Positions 21,945 to 30,633 are shown, counted from the stretch's first letter. The stretch: DNA of 32,811 bases from Ruminococcaceae bacterium UBA6413 (GCA_002437415.1 DJPL01000043.1:1-32811); one strand, 5' to 3'. Notes: generated by a model not told the origin, from the sequence alone. Program-made: numbers and translations.

Positions 21945-23039
21945 ATGAAGCTTGGTATGGTAGGTCTGCCGAACGTCGGCAAAAGCACCTTATTCAACGC
22001 GCTGACAAACGCAGGAGCAGAATCTGCAAACTACCCTTTCTGCACAATAGAGCCGAATGTCGGCATAGTATCCGTTCCCGATGAACGTCTTGATGCACTC
22101 GCTAAGATGTACAACCCCGAAAAGTTCACACCCGCAACACTTGAATTTGTGGATATTGCAGGACTTGTAAAGGGCGCGTCAAAAGGCGAGGGCCTCGGCA
22201 ACAAGTTCTTATCAAATATCCGTGAGGTAGACGCTATCGTTCACGTTGTACGTTGCTTTGAGGACGACAACATAATTCACGTTGACGGCAAGATAGGTGC
22301 GGCAAGAGATATCGAAACGATAAACCTTGAGCTTATCTTCTCCGATATTGAAATAGTACAGCGCCGCATCGACAGAGAAAAGAAGCAGATGAAGGGCGAC
22401 AAGAGCCTTGCATCGGAAGTAGAGTTCCTTGAAAAGCTGCTCGCTCACCTTGAAGAGGGCAGATCGGCAAGGTCTTACCCCTATACCGAGTCTGAGCTTG
22501 AAACAGTAAAGGCTTCTCCCCTGCTGTCAAACAAGCCCATTATCTACGCCGCAAACCTCTCAGAAGCCGACTTCACAGGCGATATTGAGAAAAATGAGCA
22601 GTATAAGGCTGTATGCGAGATAGCAAAGGCCGAAAACAGCGTAGTGCTTCCTATCTGCGCGCAGATCGAAGCCGAAATTGCCGATATGTCTGCCGAGGAT
22701 AAGGAAATGTTCCTGTCCGAGCTCGGACTTAAAGAATCGGGTCTTAACCGTATCATAAAGCAGGGCTACAGCCTGCTCGGTCTTATTTCATACCTTACAG
22801 CAGGCGTTCAGGAGGTCCGTGCTTGGACTATCACAAACGGCACAAAAGCTCCTCAGGCGGCAGGTAAGATCCACACCGACTTTGAAAAGGGCTTTATCAG
22901 AGCGGAGATCGTTTCGTTTGACGACCTTATGGCTTGCGGCAGTATGGCGGCGGCTAAGGAAAAGGGACTTGTCCGTCTTGAGGGCAAGGATTACGTTATG
23001 CGGGACGGCGATGTCGTACTTTTCAGATTTAACGTTTAA
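21945..23039 (+). CDS. ychF: Ribosome-associated ATPase YchF (OLA1 family)
   Basis: 364 residues, the family's usual length. G1 is GLPNVGKSTLFNALT (residues ~7-21), G3 is DIAGLVKGASKGEGLGNKFL, and the G4 position reads NLSEAD rather than NKxD, which is the known reason YchF prefers ATP to GTP. A coiled-coil insert follows (~125-200), and the C-terminal TGS domain ends with KDYVMRDGDVVLFRFNV. YchF binds the ribosome and affects translation initiation and stress response. It has its own promoter; the ribosome site AAAGAAAGG is rather far (about 12 bases). Confidence 0.98.
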   Translation: MKLGMVGLPNVGKSTLFNALTNAGAESANYPFCTIEPNVGIVSVPDERLDALAKMYNPEKFTPATLEFVDIAGLVKGASKGEGLGNKFLSNIREVDAIVHVVRCFEDDNIIHVDGKIGAARDIETINLELIFSDIEIVQRRIDREKKQMKGDKSLASEVEFLEKLLAHLEEGRSARSYPYTESELETVKASPLLSNKPIIYAANLSEADFTGDIEKNEQYKAVCEIAKAENSVVLPICAQIEAEIADMSAEDKEMFLSELGLKESGLNRIIKQGYSLLGLISYLTAGVQEVRAWTITNGTKAPQAAGKIHTDFEKGFIRAEIVSFDDLMACGSMAAAKEKGLVRLEGKDYVMRDGDVVLFRFNV

Positions 23040-23045
23040 TTGATA

Positions 23046-23076
23046 AGCCGACGCACAAATAATTTGTACATCGGCT
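23046..23076 (+). terminator. Weak hairpin after ychF
   Basis: AGCCGA (23046-23051) pairs with TCGGCT (23071-23076) and ACAAAT with ATTTGT inside it; only a poor T-run follows, so termination would be leaky. Confidence 0.45.
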
Positions 23077-23104
23077 CTGTATAATAAAAATCGGAAGAAA
23101 ACGC

Positions 23105-23133
23105 TTGACAAAGCGCTTTCTTTTTGATATAAT
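23105..23133 (+). promoter_or_regulatory. Promoter of rplU-prp-rpmA
   Basis: TTGACA (23105-23110), 17-base spacer, TATAAT (23128-23133): perfect consensus. Confidence 0.88.
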
Positions 23134-23139
23134 AATATC

Positions 23140-23241
23140 GCCGCATGTGCAGGGTCATAAAGAAAACGGCTTAATATAGCGGTTTCACCTCAAGCAGCGA
23201 GAATTTTACAAGATGCCGCAAGGCAAGAAAGGTTTGAAAAA
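23140..23241 (+). ncRNA. Candidate ribosomal protein L21 leader
   Basis: About 100 untranslated bases precede rplU, the place where Firmicutes carry the L21 autoregulatory leader. A short hairpin TGCC-GCAA-GGCA (23214-23225) stands just before the ribosome site AAAGG. The assignment rests on position and length; I could not verify the leader's consensus. Confidence 0.4.
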
Positions 23242-23547
23242 ATGTACGCAATTATCGAAACAGGCGGAAAACAGTATCAGGTAAAAGAAGGCGATGAGAT
23301 CTTCGTTGAAAAGCTCGGCGTTGAAGGCGAGTTCACAATCGACAAGGTTATCATGGTCGGCAAGGACGACGGCGCAGTAGTAGGTGCTCCCTACGTTGAC
23401 GGTGCAAGCGTAAAGGCTTCTCTCATCAAGAACGGCAAGGCTAAGAAGGTTACAGTATTCACATACAAGCCTAAGAAGAGCAGCAAGCGCAAGATGGGTC
23501 ACAGACAGCCCTACAGCAAGATAAAGATCGAAGCTATCAACGCATAA
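23242..23547 (+). CDS. rplU: 50S ribosomal protein L21
   Basis: 101 residues, standard length: MYAIIETGGKQYQVKEGDEI at the N-terminus and KRKMGHRQPYSKIKIEAI at the C-terminus. L21 binds 23S rRNA domain VI region. First gene of the operon with prp and rpmA, the order found across Firmicutes. Confidence 0.98.
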   Translation: MYAIIETGGKQYQVKEGDEIFVEKLGVEGEFTIDKVIMVGKDDGAVVGAPYVDGASVKASLIKNGKAKKVTVFTYKPKKSSKRKMGHRQPYSKIKIEAINA

Positions 23548-23552
23548 GTCTT

Positions 23553-23876
23553 ATGATAAAGGCTGTGTTCGCCGTAAAAGGCGAAAAATTCATCGGGTTT
23601 ACCGTTAAAGGTCATTCGGGTTACGCAGAAGACGGAAACGATATAATCTGTGCAGGCGTATCAAGTGCGCTTATGCTTACGGTAAATACGATAACGGATT
23701 TTTTCAGTGTAACCGCCGATATGGACATACGTCCCGAAAAAGACGGATACGCAAAGTTCAGGCTTAAGCCTCCTTATGTTGATGATGCCTGCACGATGTT
23801 AAGATCCTTTTACACACATCTTACAATTCTTGAAGAAGAATACGGACATATAGATGTCCGCACCGAACAGTGTTAA
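23553..23876 (+). CDS. prp: Ribosomal-processing cysteine protease Prp
   Basis: 107 residues, five bases after rplU. The active-site His (GHSGYAEDGND, His21) and Cys (DIICAGVSSAL, Cys33) of the Prp family are both present. Prp removes the N-terminal extension of L27, and such an extension is present in the next gene, which confirms the pairing. Its start has no strong ribosome site, consistent with coupling to rplU. Confidence 0.95.
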   Translation: MIKAVFAVKGEKFIGFTVKGHSGYAEDGNDIICAGVSSALMLTVNTITDFFSVTADMDIRPEKDGYAKFRLKPPYVDDACTMLRSFYTHLTILEEEYGHIDVRTEQC

Positions 23877-23902
23877 TAACACAGGATGAAAGGAAAACAG
23901 AT

Positions 23903-24181
23903 ATGATTAAAATCAGCTTACAGCACTTTGCTCATAAAAAAGGTATGGGTTCTACAAAGAACGGCCGTGACAGCGAATCCAAGAGACTCGGTGTTAAGCG
24001 TGCAGACGGTCAGTACGTTCTCGCAGGCAACATTCTCGTTCGTCAGAGAGGCACACACATTCACGCAGGCAACAACGTAGGTCGCGGTTCTGATGATACA
24101 TTATTCGCTCTTACAAGCGGCAAGGTAAAGTTTGAACGCCTCGGCAAGGATCGCAAGCAGGTTAGCGTTTACGCTGACTAA
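23903..24181 (+). CDS. rpmA: 50S ribosomal protein L27 with Prp-cleaved N-terminal extension
   Basis: 92 residues from ATG 23903, with AAAGGAAAA upstream; the frame open from 23870 overlaps prp. The N-terminus MIKISLQHFAHKKGMGST contains the extension removed by Prp: the known staphylococcal form is MLKLNLQFFA, cut before the Ala. Here the second Phe-like position reads LQHFA, so cleavage would leave AHKKG at the N-terminus, which reaches the peptidyl-transferase centre. The remainder (DSESKRLGVKRADGQ, GNILVRQRGTHIHAGNNVG) is typical L27. Confidence 0.98.
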   Translation: MIKISLQHFAHKKGMGSTKNGRDSESKRLGVKRADGQYVLAGNILVRQRGTHIHAGNNVGRGSDDTLFALTSGKVKFERLGKDRKQVSVYAD

Positions 24182-24196
24182 TCTCAAATCAATCAA

Positions 24197-24221
24197 GGCG
24201 GGTATATTTCCCGCCTTTTTT
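24197..24221 (+). terminator. Terminator of rplU-prp-rpmA
   Basis: GGCGGG (24197-24202) and CCCGCC (24210-24215) pair around TATATTT, followed by six T. Confidence 0.92.
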
Positions 24222-24308
24222 GTGTATTAAGCGGACTTGCATTTTCTGTGCATTTCAGTACAGAATATAAGCAGATGTGACTACCCTGTCGGCAAAAGCG
24301 AGGTAAAA

Positions 24309-25583
24309 ATGTTTGTTGATATTGTAAAAATTTATATTAAAGCCGGCAACGGCGGCAATGGTGCCGTATCGTTTCACAGAGAAAAATATGTGAATGCGGG
24401 CGGTCCGGACGGCGGTGACGGAGGTAAAGGCTCGGATATAGTTTTCGTAGCCGATGATAACCTGTCAACGCTTATCGATTTCAGATACAAGAAAAAGTAT
24501 ATAGCACCAAACGGTGAAAACGGCGGAGCAAGACGTTGCACAGGCAAAAGTGCAGAGCCTACAATTATCCGCGTACCGAGAGGTACGCTTGTAAAGGACA
24601 GCGACACCGGAAGAATTCTTGCGGATATATCCGATGACGAGCCCGTTGTAGTTGCAATGGGCGGCAGAGGCGGCAAGGGCAATATGAACTTTGCCACACC
24701 CACACGTCAGATACCGCGATTTGCAAAGCCCGGTTACCCCGGTGAAGAGTTCAACGTAACTCTTGAGCTCAAGCTCCTTGCAGATGTCGGACTGGTCGGC
24801 TTCCCTAATGTCGGCAAATCAACGTTTATAAGCGTTGTAAGCGCCGCAAAGCCTAAGATTGCAAACTACCACTTCACTACTATAACCCCCGTACTCGGTG
24901 TCGTTACAGTCGGCGAAAAGTCGTTTGTAATGGCTGATATCCCCGGTCTTATCGAAGGCGCAAGCGAGGGCATCGGTCTTGGACATTCGTTCTTAAGACA
25001 CGTTGAAAGATGCAGACTTATAGTTCACGTTGTTGATGTATCAGGCATTGAGGGCAGAGATCCAAAAGAGGATTTTGAAAAGATAAACTACGAGCTGAGA
25101 AACTTCTCCGAAGAGATATCCGAGCGTCCTCAGATAGTTGTTATGAACAAGTGCGACCTTGCAAGCGAAGAGCAGATCGCGGATTTCAGAAAGTACATTG
25201 AAGATAAGGGTCTTCCCTGCTTTGAGTGCAGTGCGGCTACAACAAAAGGCACAGCGCAGGTAATAGAGTATATCGCGGGCGAGCTTGACAAGCTGCCGCC
25301 GCCGATACGCTTTGAAGCTCAGCCGCTTACCGCTAAAGAGCTTGACGAGCAGGAGCTCAAAAAGAAAGAGTTTACTGTCACAAAGCGGGACGGTATGTTC
25401 ATTGTCGATGCACCGTTTATGGTTCCCGTGCTTTCAATGGTCAATATGGAGGACTACGAGAGCCTTCAGTATTTCCAGAGAGTTCTGCGCTTCAGCGGAA
25501 TTATCGACAAGCTCGAAGAGATGGGCGTACAGGAAGACGACACCGTTTCTATCTATGACTTTGAATTCAGGTATCTGAGATGA
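24309..25583 (+). CDS. obgE: GTPase Obg/CgtA
   Basis: 424 residues from ATG 24309 (GAGG 5-6 bases upstream); the frame open to 24237 would add residues not found in the family. The glycine-rich Obg fold (residues 1-158: KAGNGGNGAVSFHREKYV, GGPDGGDGGKGS) is followed by the G domain with GFPNVGKSTFISVVS (~162-176), DIPGLIEGA and NKCD, and then by the OCT domain (~345-424) found in Firmicutes Obg. It works in late 50S assembly and the stringent response. The stop overlaps the mrnC start (ATGA). Confidence 0.98.
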   Translation: MFVDIVKIYIKAGNGGNGAVSFHREKYVNAGGPDGGDGGKGSDIVFVADDNLSTLIDFRYKKKYIAPNGENGGARRCTGKSAEPTIIRVPRGTLVKDSDTGRILADISDDEPVVVAMGGRGGKGNMNFATPTRQIPRFAKPGYPGEEFNVTLELKLLADVGLVGFPNVGKSTFISVVSAAKPKIANYHFTTITPVLGVVTVGEKSFVMADIPGLIEGASEGIGLGHSFLRHVERCRLIVHVVDVSGIEGRDPKEDFEKINYELRNFSEEISERPQIVVMNKCDLASEEQIADFRKYIEDKGLPCFECSAATTKGTAQVIEYIAGELDKLPPPIRFEAQPLTAKELDEQELKKKEFTVTKRDGMFIVDAPFMVPVLSMVNMEDYESLQYFQRVLRFSGIIDKLEEMGVQEDDTVSIYDFEFRYLR

Positions 25584-25981
25584 TGTATGAAATTATGACG
25601 CCTGCCGAGGCAAAAGCGCTCGGAGGGCTTACACTTGCATTCTTCGGCGACAGTGTTTACGAGGTATTTGTGCGCGAGCAGATAGTAAAACTCGGCACAA
25701 TGCCTGTTGACAAGCTCCATAAAAAAGCTGTACAATATGTAAACGCAGGATTTCAGTCCTATGCATATGATGTGATAGCAGATGAGCTTACCGAAGAGGA
25801 AACAGAAATATTCAAGCGCGGCAGAAATGCCACGGGTAACAATGTCCCCCGCTCCTCTAATCCTAAGGACTACCGCAGAGCGACGGGAGTAGAAGCTCTT
25901 TTCGGCTATCTGTACCTTACAGGTCAGAATGAAAGAATGAAAGAGCTTTTCGAGAAAATATACACAAGCGAGCGTACATAA
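25580..25981 (+). CDS. mrnC: Mini-ribonuclease III
   Basis: 133 residues; a single RNase III catalytic domain without a double-stranded RNA-binding domain, the hallmark of Mini-III. Visible motifs are LTLAFFGDSVYEVFVRE (residues ~17-33), with the active-site Asp near 24, then KRGRNATGNNVPRSSNPKDYRRATGVEALFGYLYL split across ~79-113, with the catalytic Glu near 106. It trims 23S rRNA ends, helped by L3. Start ATG 25580 overlaps the obgE stop; ATG 25583 is equally possible. Confidence 0.95.
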   Translation: MMYEIMTPAEAKALGGLTLAFFGDSVYEVFVREQIVKLGTMPVDKLHKKAVQYVNAGFQSYAYDVIADELTEEETEIFKRGRNATGNNVPRSSNPKDYRRATGVEALFGYLYLTGQNERMKELFEKIYTSERT

Positions 25982-26001
25982 TTTGCGAGAGAAGGATTAC
26001 A

Positions 26002-26853
26002 ATGAAAGCAACAACAAAACGCACGCTGATCGACATTACGGTCATTATAATTTCAAGCTTCATATTCTCATGCGGTCTTAAGACCTTTACCGCACCAAAC
26101 GGCATTGCACCGGGCGGCGCATCGGGAATATGCGTTGCTCTGGCTCATATTACAGGACTTAGCGAAGGTGTGCTTTACTTCATTGTAAACGTTCCGCTTA
26201 TTGTGATAGGCTTCATATTCCTCGGCAGAAAGCTTATGTTCAAGACATTGCTTTCAATTGTCACTATTACGATCGCAACCGACTATGTATTCGCTTATCT
26301 TCCCCACTATGAGGGAAACGAAATGCTTGCGGCTATATTCGGCGGACTGCTTATCGGCGCAGGTCTTGGTCTTTGCTACTCACGCGAGGGCACAGGCGGC
26401 GGCACGGATATTCTGAACCGCCTTATATACAAGCGCTTTCCGCATATCAGCATAGGTGCTATAACCTTTGCGACCGATTTTGCGGTCATAGTGTTTGCGA
26501 CATTTGTTTTCGGCAAGATAGAATCGGCACTGTATGCCATAATCGCTATCTTCGTATCATCAAAAGTGATCGATATCATAGTGTACGGAAGCTACGAAGG
26601 CAAAATGCTGCTGATATTCAGCGACAAGTCCGAGGAGATAGCGCAGAAGATAATGACCGCAGGCAAGGGCGTTACTTTCCTCAGCGGAAAGGGCGCATTC
26701 AGCGGTGAAGATAAGCAGGTCATCTGCTGTGCCGTAAGAAAAAACGACTATGTTAAAGTCAAACGTTATGTAAAAGAAGTCGACGAGTCGGCTTTTATGA
26801 TAATCACGAGTGCTAAGGAAGTACTCGGAAAAGGTTTCAAAGAGATAAATTGA
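26002..26853 (+). CDS. YitT family membrane protein
   Basis: 283 residues. Five hydrophobic helices in the first ~195 residues with the family motifs FTAPNGIAPGGASGICVALA (residues ~30-49), GGLLIGAGLGLCYSREGTGGGTD and the following GAITFATDFAVIVFATFVFG helix; the last ~85 residues are a soluble DUF2179 ligand-binding-like domain. Members are widespread in Firmicutes; the transported or sensed substrate is not established. It lies 20 bases after mrnC with AGAGAAGG as ribosome site, so probably in the obgE unit. Confidence 0.93.
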   Translation: MKATTKRTLIDITVIIISSFIFSCGLKTFTAPNGIAPGGASGICVALAHITGLSEGVLYFIVNVPLIVIGFIFLGRKLMFKTLLSIVTITIATDYVFAYLPHYEGNEMLAAIFGGLLIGAGLGLCYSREGTGGGTDILNRLIYKRFPHISIGAITFATDFAVIVFATFVFGKIESALYAIIAIFVSSKVIDIIVYGSYEGKMLLIFSDKSEEIAQKIMTAGKGVTFLSGKGAFSGEDKQVICCAVRKNDYVKVKRYVKEVDESAFMIITSAKEVLGKGFKEIN

Positions 26854-26876
26854 TATAACAGAAAGGAAAAACCGAT

Positions 26877-27608
26877 ATGTCAGGACACTCAAAATGGAGC
26901 ACCATCAAGAGAAAAAAAGGTGAAAAGGACGGCGCAAGAGCTAAGGTATTTACCAAGATCAGCCGTGAGATAATCGTTGCCATCAAGGAAGGCGGCGGAG
27001 ATCCCAACAACAACGCAAAGCTCGCTACACTTATCCAGAAAGCAAAGTCAAACAATATCCCCAACGATAACATCGACAGACTTATAAAGAAGGCTGTAGG
27101 CGGCGGAGAAAAGAACGACTACGAGAACTGCGTATACGAGGGCTACGGTCCTAACGGCGTAGCTGTTATAGTTGACTGCCTTACAGATAACAGAAACAGA
27201 ACAGCAGGCGAGATACGCCACTACTTTGACAAGTTCGGCGGCAATATGGGTACAAGCGGCTGTGTATCATTTATGTTCAGCTTAAAGGGCATCATCGTTC
27301 TTGATAACGAAGAAGGCACGATCGACGAAGACAAGGCTATGGAAGATATCCTTGAAGCAGGCGGAGATGACTTCAGCTTTGAGGACGGCTGTGTTGAGAT
27401 CACAACAGATCCCAAGGAAGTTGAAAACGTTGCAAATGCACTGAGAGATATGGGCTATACAGTAGTTTCTGCCGAGGCTGAGCAGGTTCCCTCTACATAC
27501 ACTACTCTTACAGACGAAGAGCAGATAAAGAAGATGGGACTTCTCCTCGAAACACTTGACGACAACGACGACGTACAGAACGTATGGCATAACTGGGATA
27601 TGGACTGA
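26877..27608 (+). CDS. YebC/PmpR family regulator (TACO1-like)
   Basis: 243 residues. The family opening MSGHSKWSTIKRKKGEKDG is intact, followed by KVFTKISREIIVAIKEGGGD, NIPNDNIDRLIKKAVG and YEGYGPNGVAVIVDCLTDNR. Three alpha/beta domains as in YebC. Older annotation calls these transcription regulators; recent work on relatives points to ribosome-associated relief of proline-dependent stalling. It is 23 bases after the YitT gene, with AGAAAGG as ribosome site, and ends at a bidirectional terminator. Confidence 0.97.
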   Translation: MSGHSKWSTIKRKKGEKDGARAKVFTKISREIIVAIKEGGGDPNNNAKLATLIQKAKSNNIPNDNIDRLIKKAVGGGEKNDYENCVYEGYGPNGVAVIVDCLTDNRNRTAGEIRHYFDKFGGNMGTSGCVSFMFSLKGIIVLDNEEGTIDEDKAMEDILEAGGDDFSFEDGCVEITTDPKEVENVANALRDMGYTVVSAEAEQVPSTYTTLTDEEQIKKMGLLLETLDDNDDVQNVWHNWDMD

Positions 27609-27640
27609 TAAGCTGTCCTGCCTGAAGCATATAAAAAATT

Positions 27641-27679
27641 ACACCGTATGGATTTTAACCTCCATACGGTGTTTCTTTT
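27641..27679. terminator. Bidirectional terminator between yebC-like gene and GH127
   Basis: ACACCGTATGGA (27641-27652) and TCCATACGGTGT (27661-27672) pair perfectly; TTCTTTTA follows on plus and AATTTTTT on minus. It serves both convergent genes. Confidence 0.92.
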
Positions 27680-27691
27680 ACGTTTTTACTT

Positions 27692-29593
27692 TCAATAAAG
27701 CGGCATAAACACTCTCATTGCGTTCTCTCCCCTGTTGCCCCATGTGTAATAAGGAACAGCTATCGCAAGAGTATCTGTCGTTTTCGGCTCATCAAAGCTG
27801 TAAGGCTTGCTGTTATCGTCAAATCTTACCGCCTCGACTTTAAGCTTTGTAACACCGCTGAGCTCATTCTCATCAGGCTCGCAAACCGTTATCTTACCGC
27901 CGCGCTTAAGCGCCAGTGACAGCACATCGCCGTTGTCAGCACCTTCAAAGCAATATACGAGCGGACCTCTTCTGATAGCCGCCATACCGCTTACGGCAGG
28001 GATCTTCACTGACGGATATACAAAGTGCGAAGTATCCGAAAGCACCAGCTTCACCTCATCGCCGCTATTTACAGAAAGGATAACATAGCCGTTTATAGGC
28101 TTCAGATCCTGCTTTTCGTTGTTTAAAGTAAGCGTAAAGGTATCGCTCCAGCCTGGTATCCTTATAGCAAGTCTGCCGCCCTTTACGATCGAATATTTAA
28201 CCGTCATATCGTAAGGATAATTTGTCTTGCAGACAAGCTCCATACCGTTCTCAAACTTTACCTCACCGTCCGCATACAGATGGCAGAAGCTCATATCACT
28301 GTTTTCGCCGTATGCATAGCAGCCGAACGATGTGATAAGTCTTGCTACATTGGGCGGGCAACAAGCGCAAGCATACCACTTGGGTCTTACAGGAAGATCG
28401 TGACGGTGAGTGGGCGATACTCCCGAAATACCGGGCACGACCTCAAGCGGATTTACATAGAAGAAACGCTTACCGTCAAGCTGCATTCCGCCGAGAACAG
28501 TATTATAGAACGCGGTTTCCATAACGTCCGCATATTCGCCTATAAGCTCGTTTTTGAGCATTGCGTTTGCAAAGAACATAAGTCCGATAGACGCACAGGT
28601 TTCTGCATAAGCCGTATCGGGCGGAAGATCATAGTCAACGCTGAACGCCTCACCGATAACGGTAGAGCCGATACCGCCTGTTACATACATTCTTCTGCGT
28701 GTGATACTCTCCCAGAGTCGCTTGCAAGCGTCATAAAGCGCATTATCGCCGCTCTTAGCGGAAAGCTGTGCCATACCCGTGTACAGATACACCGCTCTTA
28801 CTGCGTGACCTGTAGCGTCGCTCTGCGCTCTTACAGGCTTGCCGCTCTGCTGATAGTCGTGTGCGGTAGGATCATTGCCCCATACTGTCCAGTCGCGCTT
28901 TGCCGCTTCCTTTTCATAGAAATGAGGATCTTCGCCGCGCTCGTTAATAAAATGCTCCGCTAACAAGAGCCACTTCTTGTTGCCTGTCGTGCGATACAGC
29001 TTCATAAGCGCAAGCTCGACCTCGGGGTGACCGGGCACGCCCTCGTTGTGCTCTGTTATAAAATGCTTATATATATGCTCCGCGTTCTTCTCCATTACGT
29101 CAAGGAGCTTTTTCTTGCCTGTAGCTTCATAGTAAGCGCAAGCCGCCTCCATCATATGACCCGAGCAGTAAAGCTCGTGACCCTCGAGCAGGTTCTTCCA
29201 GCGCTTATCTCTGTCCTTTATCGTGAAATATGTATCAAGATAGCCGTCCTCGTCCTGGGCATCGGCGATTTTGTCAATAAGCTCATCTACCGTTTCGGAA
29301 AGCTTTTCGTCGGGATAAAGTGCAAGTGAATAAGCCGCCGCTTCGATCCACTTAGCCGCGTCACTGTCCTGGAATACCATTCCGTAAAAGCCGTCGCCGA
29401 CATCTTCACCGCGGAGTGCCTTTGCCGCATTCTCAAAGTTCTTTACAACGTGGCTCTTCTCCGTATCGGGCGCTTTGTCGCACAGTACACTGTACTGATA
29501 AGGAATTACAGTATTGCGTATAAGCTTCTGATACTTTCCGATAAAGCCGTCCGACTTATAGCCTGTAACCTTTATGTTATCCTGTGTTATCAT
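27692..29593 (-). CDS. GH127 beta-L-arabinofuranosidase
   Basis: 633 residues, no signal peptide, so an intracellular enzyme. The zinc/catalytic set of glycoside hydrolase family 127 is present: AETCAS with Glu331 and Cys333, and YACACCPPN with Cys411 and Cys412, corresponding to Glu338, Cys340, Cys417 and Cys418 of the bifidobacterial enzyme HypBA1, where one cysteine is the nucleophile. An (alpha/alpha)6 barrel (~1-420) is followed by beta-sandwich domains. It would release beta-linked L-arabinofuranose from plant hydroxyproline-rich glycoproteins or pectic side chains. It is transcribed divergently from the AraC-type gene, which probably controls it. No transporter or second hydrolase is adjacent. 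Confidence 0.95.
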   Translation of the reverse strand: MITQDNIKVTGYKSDGFIGKYQKLIRNTVIPYQYSVLCDKAPDTEKSHVVKNFENAAKALRGEDVGDGFYGMVFQDSDAAKWIEAAAYSLALYPDEKLSETVDELIDKIADAQDEDGYLDTYFTIKDRDKRWKNLLEGHELYCSGHMMEAACAYYEATGKKKLLDVMEKNAEHIYKHFITEHNEGVPGHPEVELALMKLYRTTGNKKWLLLAEHFINERGEDPHFYEKEAAKRDWTVWGNDPTAHDYQQSGKPVRAQSDATGHAVRAVYLYTGMAQLSAKSGDNALYDACKRLWESITRRRMYVTGGIGSTVIGEAFSVDYDLPPDTAYAETCASIGLMFFANAMLKNELIGEYADVMETAFYNTVLGGMQLDGKRFFYVNPLEVVPGISGVSPTHRHDLPVRPKWYACACCPPNVARLITSFGCYAYGENSDMSFCHLYADGEVKFENGMELVCKTNYPYDMTVKYSIVKGGRLAIRIPGWSDTFTLTLNNEKQDLKPINGYVILSVNSGDEVKLVLSDTSHFVYPSVKIPAVSGMAAIRRGPLVYCFEGADNGDVLSLALKRGGKITVCEPDENELSGVTKLKVEAVRFDDNSKPYSFDEPKTTDTLAIAVPYYTWGNRGENAMRVFMPLY

Positions 29594-29611
29594 AATAATT
29601 CTCCGTTTCTG

Positions 29612-29625
29612 TAAGCGTTACGCTT
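29612..29625. promoter_or_regulatory. Candidate operator in the GH127/AraC intergenic region
   Basis: AAGCG-TTA-CGCTT (29613-29625), an interrupted palindrome touching the -35 of the plus-strand promoter and lying in the leader of the GH127 gene. Confidence 0.35.
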
Positions 29626-29652
29626 GACTTACTCTTCTATATGTATTATAAT
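29624..29652 (+). promoter_or_regulatory. Promoter of the AraC-family gene
   Basis: TTGACT (29624-29629), 17-base spacer, TATAAT (29647-29652). The sequence ATTATAAT also reads as a -10 on the other strand, with TTTAAC 17 bases upstream, so the GH127 promoter may overlap back to back. Confidence 0.7.
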
Positions 29653-29706
29653 CTTATCAGCAAGCTAGTTAAATAGATAAAACGCATAAAAATATGGAGA
29701 ATGTTC

Positions 29707-30555
29707 ATGAACGAGATAACTTTTGGCAATACCGCTCTGCCGATACTCTGCGGATGCGGTCTGTTTGCCGCTTCGGAAAGCTTTATGCACACCGACAGAG
29801 TGCCTGATTTTTGTGTTCTGATATATGTAATTGACGGTTGCATTTATGTCACCGAGGGTGAGACCGACTATGAAGTAAAAGCAGGCGAGCTGCTGATACT
29901 TAAAAGCGGTGTACATCACTACGGCAAGAAAAAGATACTAAAGGGTACCAAGTGGATATTTATACACTTCATAATAAACCGCGACACCACCGACGAAACG
30001 CCGTTTTATCCCGACGCTTCCCCGCTCGGAACTTACGATGCTACAACCGAAAACAGCCTTACCCTCCCTAAATATCTGCACAGTATTTCTTCCCGCACCG
30101 AAAAAGAGCTGAAAGCATTTATCGAGTACGCCCACTCCGACGATGCATATAAGAAATGGTTTATCAATCACAGGCTTTTTTCGCTGTTATCATCGCTTGC
30201 GATAAGCGCACACGGCTTTTCAAACAATCTCACGCTCAGCGACAGGATCTGCCGCTATCTTTCGGATAACCTCGCCGTGCCGTTCAGCTCAGAGCGCATT
30301 GAAAAGGAGTTTTTCCTCAGCTACAAATATATGGCTCATCTTTTCAAAAAAGAAAAGGGCGTGACTATGCAGCAGTACCACAACTCGGTAAGAATGGACG
30401 AGGCTTGCAGACTGCTCTGCTCCACGCTTATGAGCATAGGAGAGGTAGCGGATAAGCTCGGCTTTTCAGACGTGCTGTATTTCAGCAGATGCTTTCACAC
30501 CTACACAGGCAAAAGCCCGAGCGCTTACAGAAAAGAGAGAGCAAGGTATTTCTGA
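29707..30555 (+). CDS. AraC family transcriptional regulator
   Basis: 282 residues from ATG 29707 (GGAGA 7 bases upstream; ATG 29701 is too close to it). The N-terminal ~150 residues are a cupin-type sugar-sensing domain (ILKSGVHHYGKKK), and the C-terminal ~100 residues hold the double helix-turn-helix of AraC proteins: FFLSYKYMAHLFKKEKG followed by SIGEVADKLGFSDVLYFSRC and FHTYTGKSPSAYRKE. By position it probably activates the GH127 gene in response to arabinose-containing sugars; this is inference. Confidence 0.93.
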   Translation: MNEITFGNTALPILCGCGLFAASESFMHTDRVPDFCVLIYVIDGCIYVTEGETDYEVKAGELLILKSGVHHYGKKKILKGTKWIFIHFIINRDTTDETPFYPDASPLGTYDATTENSLTLPKYLHSISSRTEKELKAFIEYAHSDDAYKKWFINHRLFSLLSSLAISAHGFSNNLTLSDRICRYLSDNLAVPFSSERIEKEFFLSYKYMAHLFKKEKGVTMQQYHNSVRMDEACRLLCSTLMSIGEVADKLGFSDVLYFSRCFHTYTGKSPSAYRKERARYF

Positions 30556-30574
30556 CAGCGCGGCATTATACACA

Positions 30575-30603
30575 TTGACTTTTCCTTCTTTAACCGCTAT
30601 AAT
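30575..30603 (+). promoter_or_regulatory. Promoter of the ElaA-like gene
   Basis: TTGACT (30575-30580), 17-base spacer, TATAAT (30598-30603), 30 bases before the ATG. Confidence 0.8.
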
Positions 30604-30633
30604 TTCAATTGTAGAAAACTCACGGAGGCAATC

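Noticed and set aside
28280..28963. 227-codon plus-strand open frame
   Set aside because: Antisense to GH127, whose catalytic residues fix the true strand.
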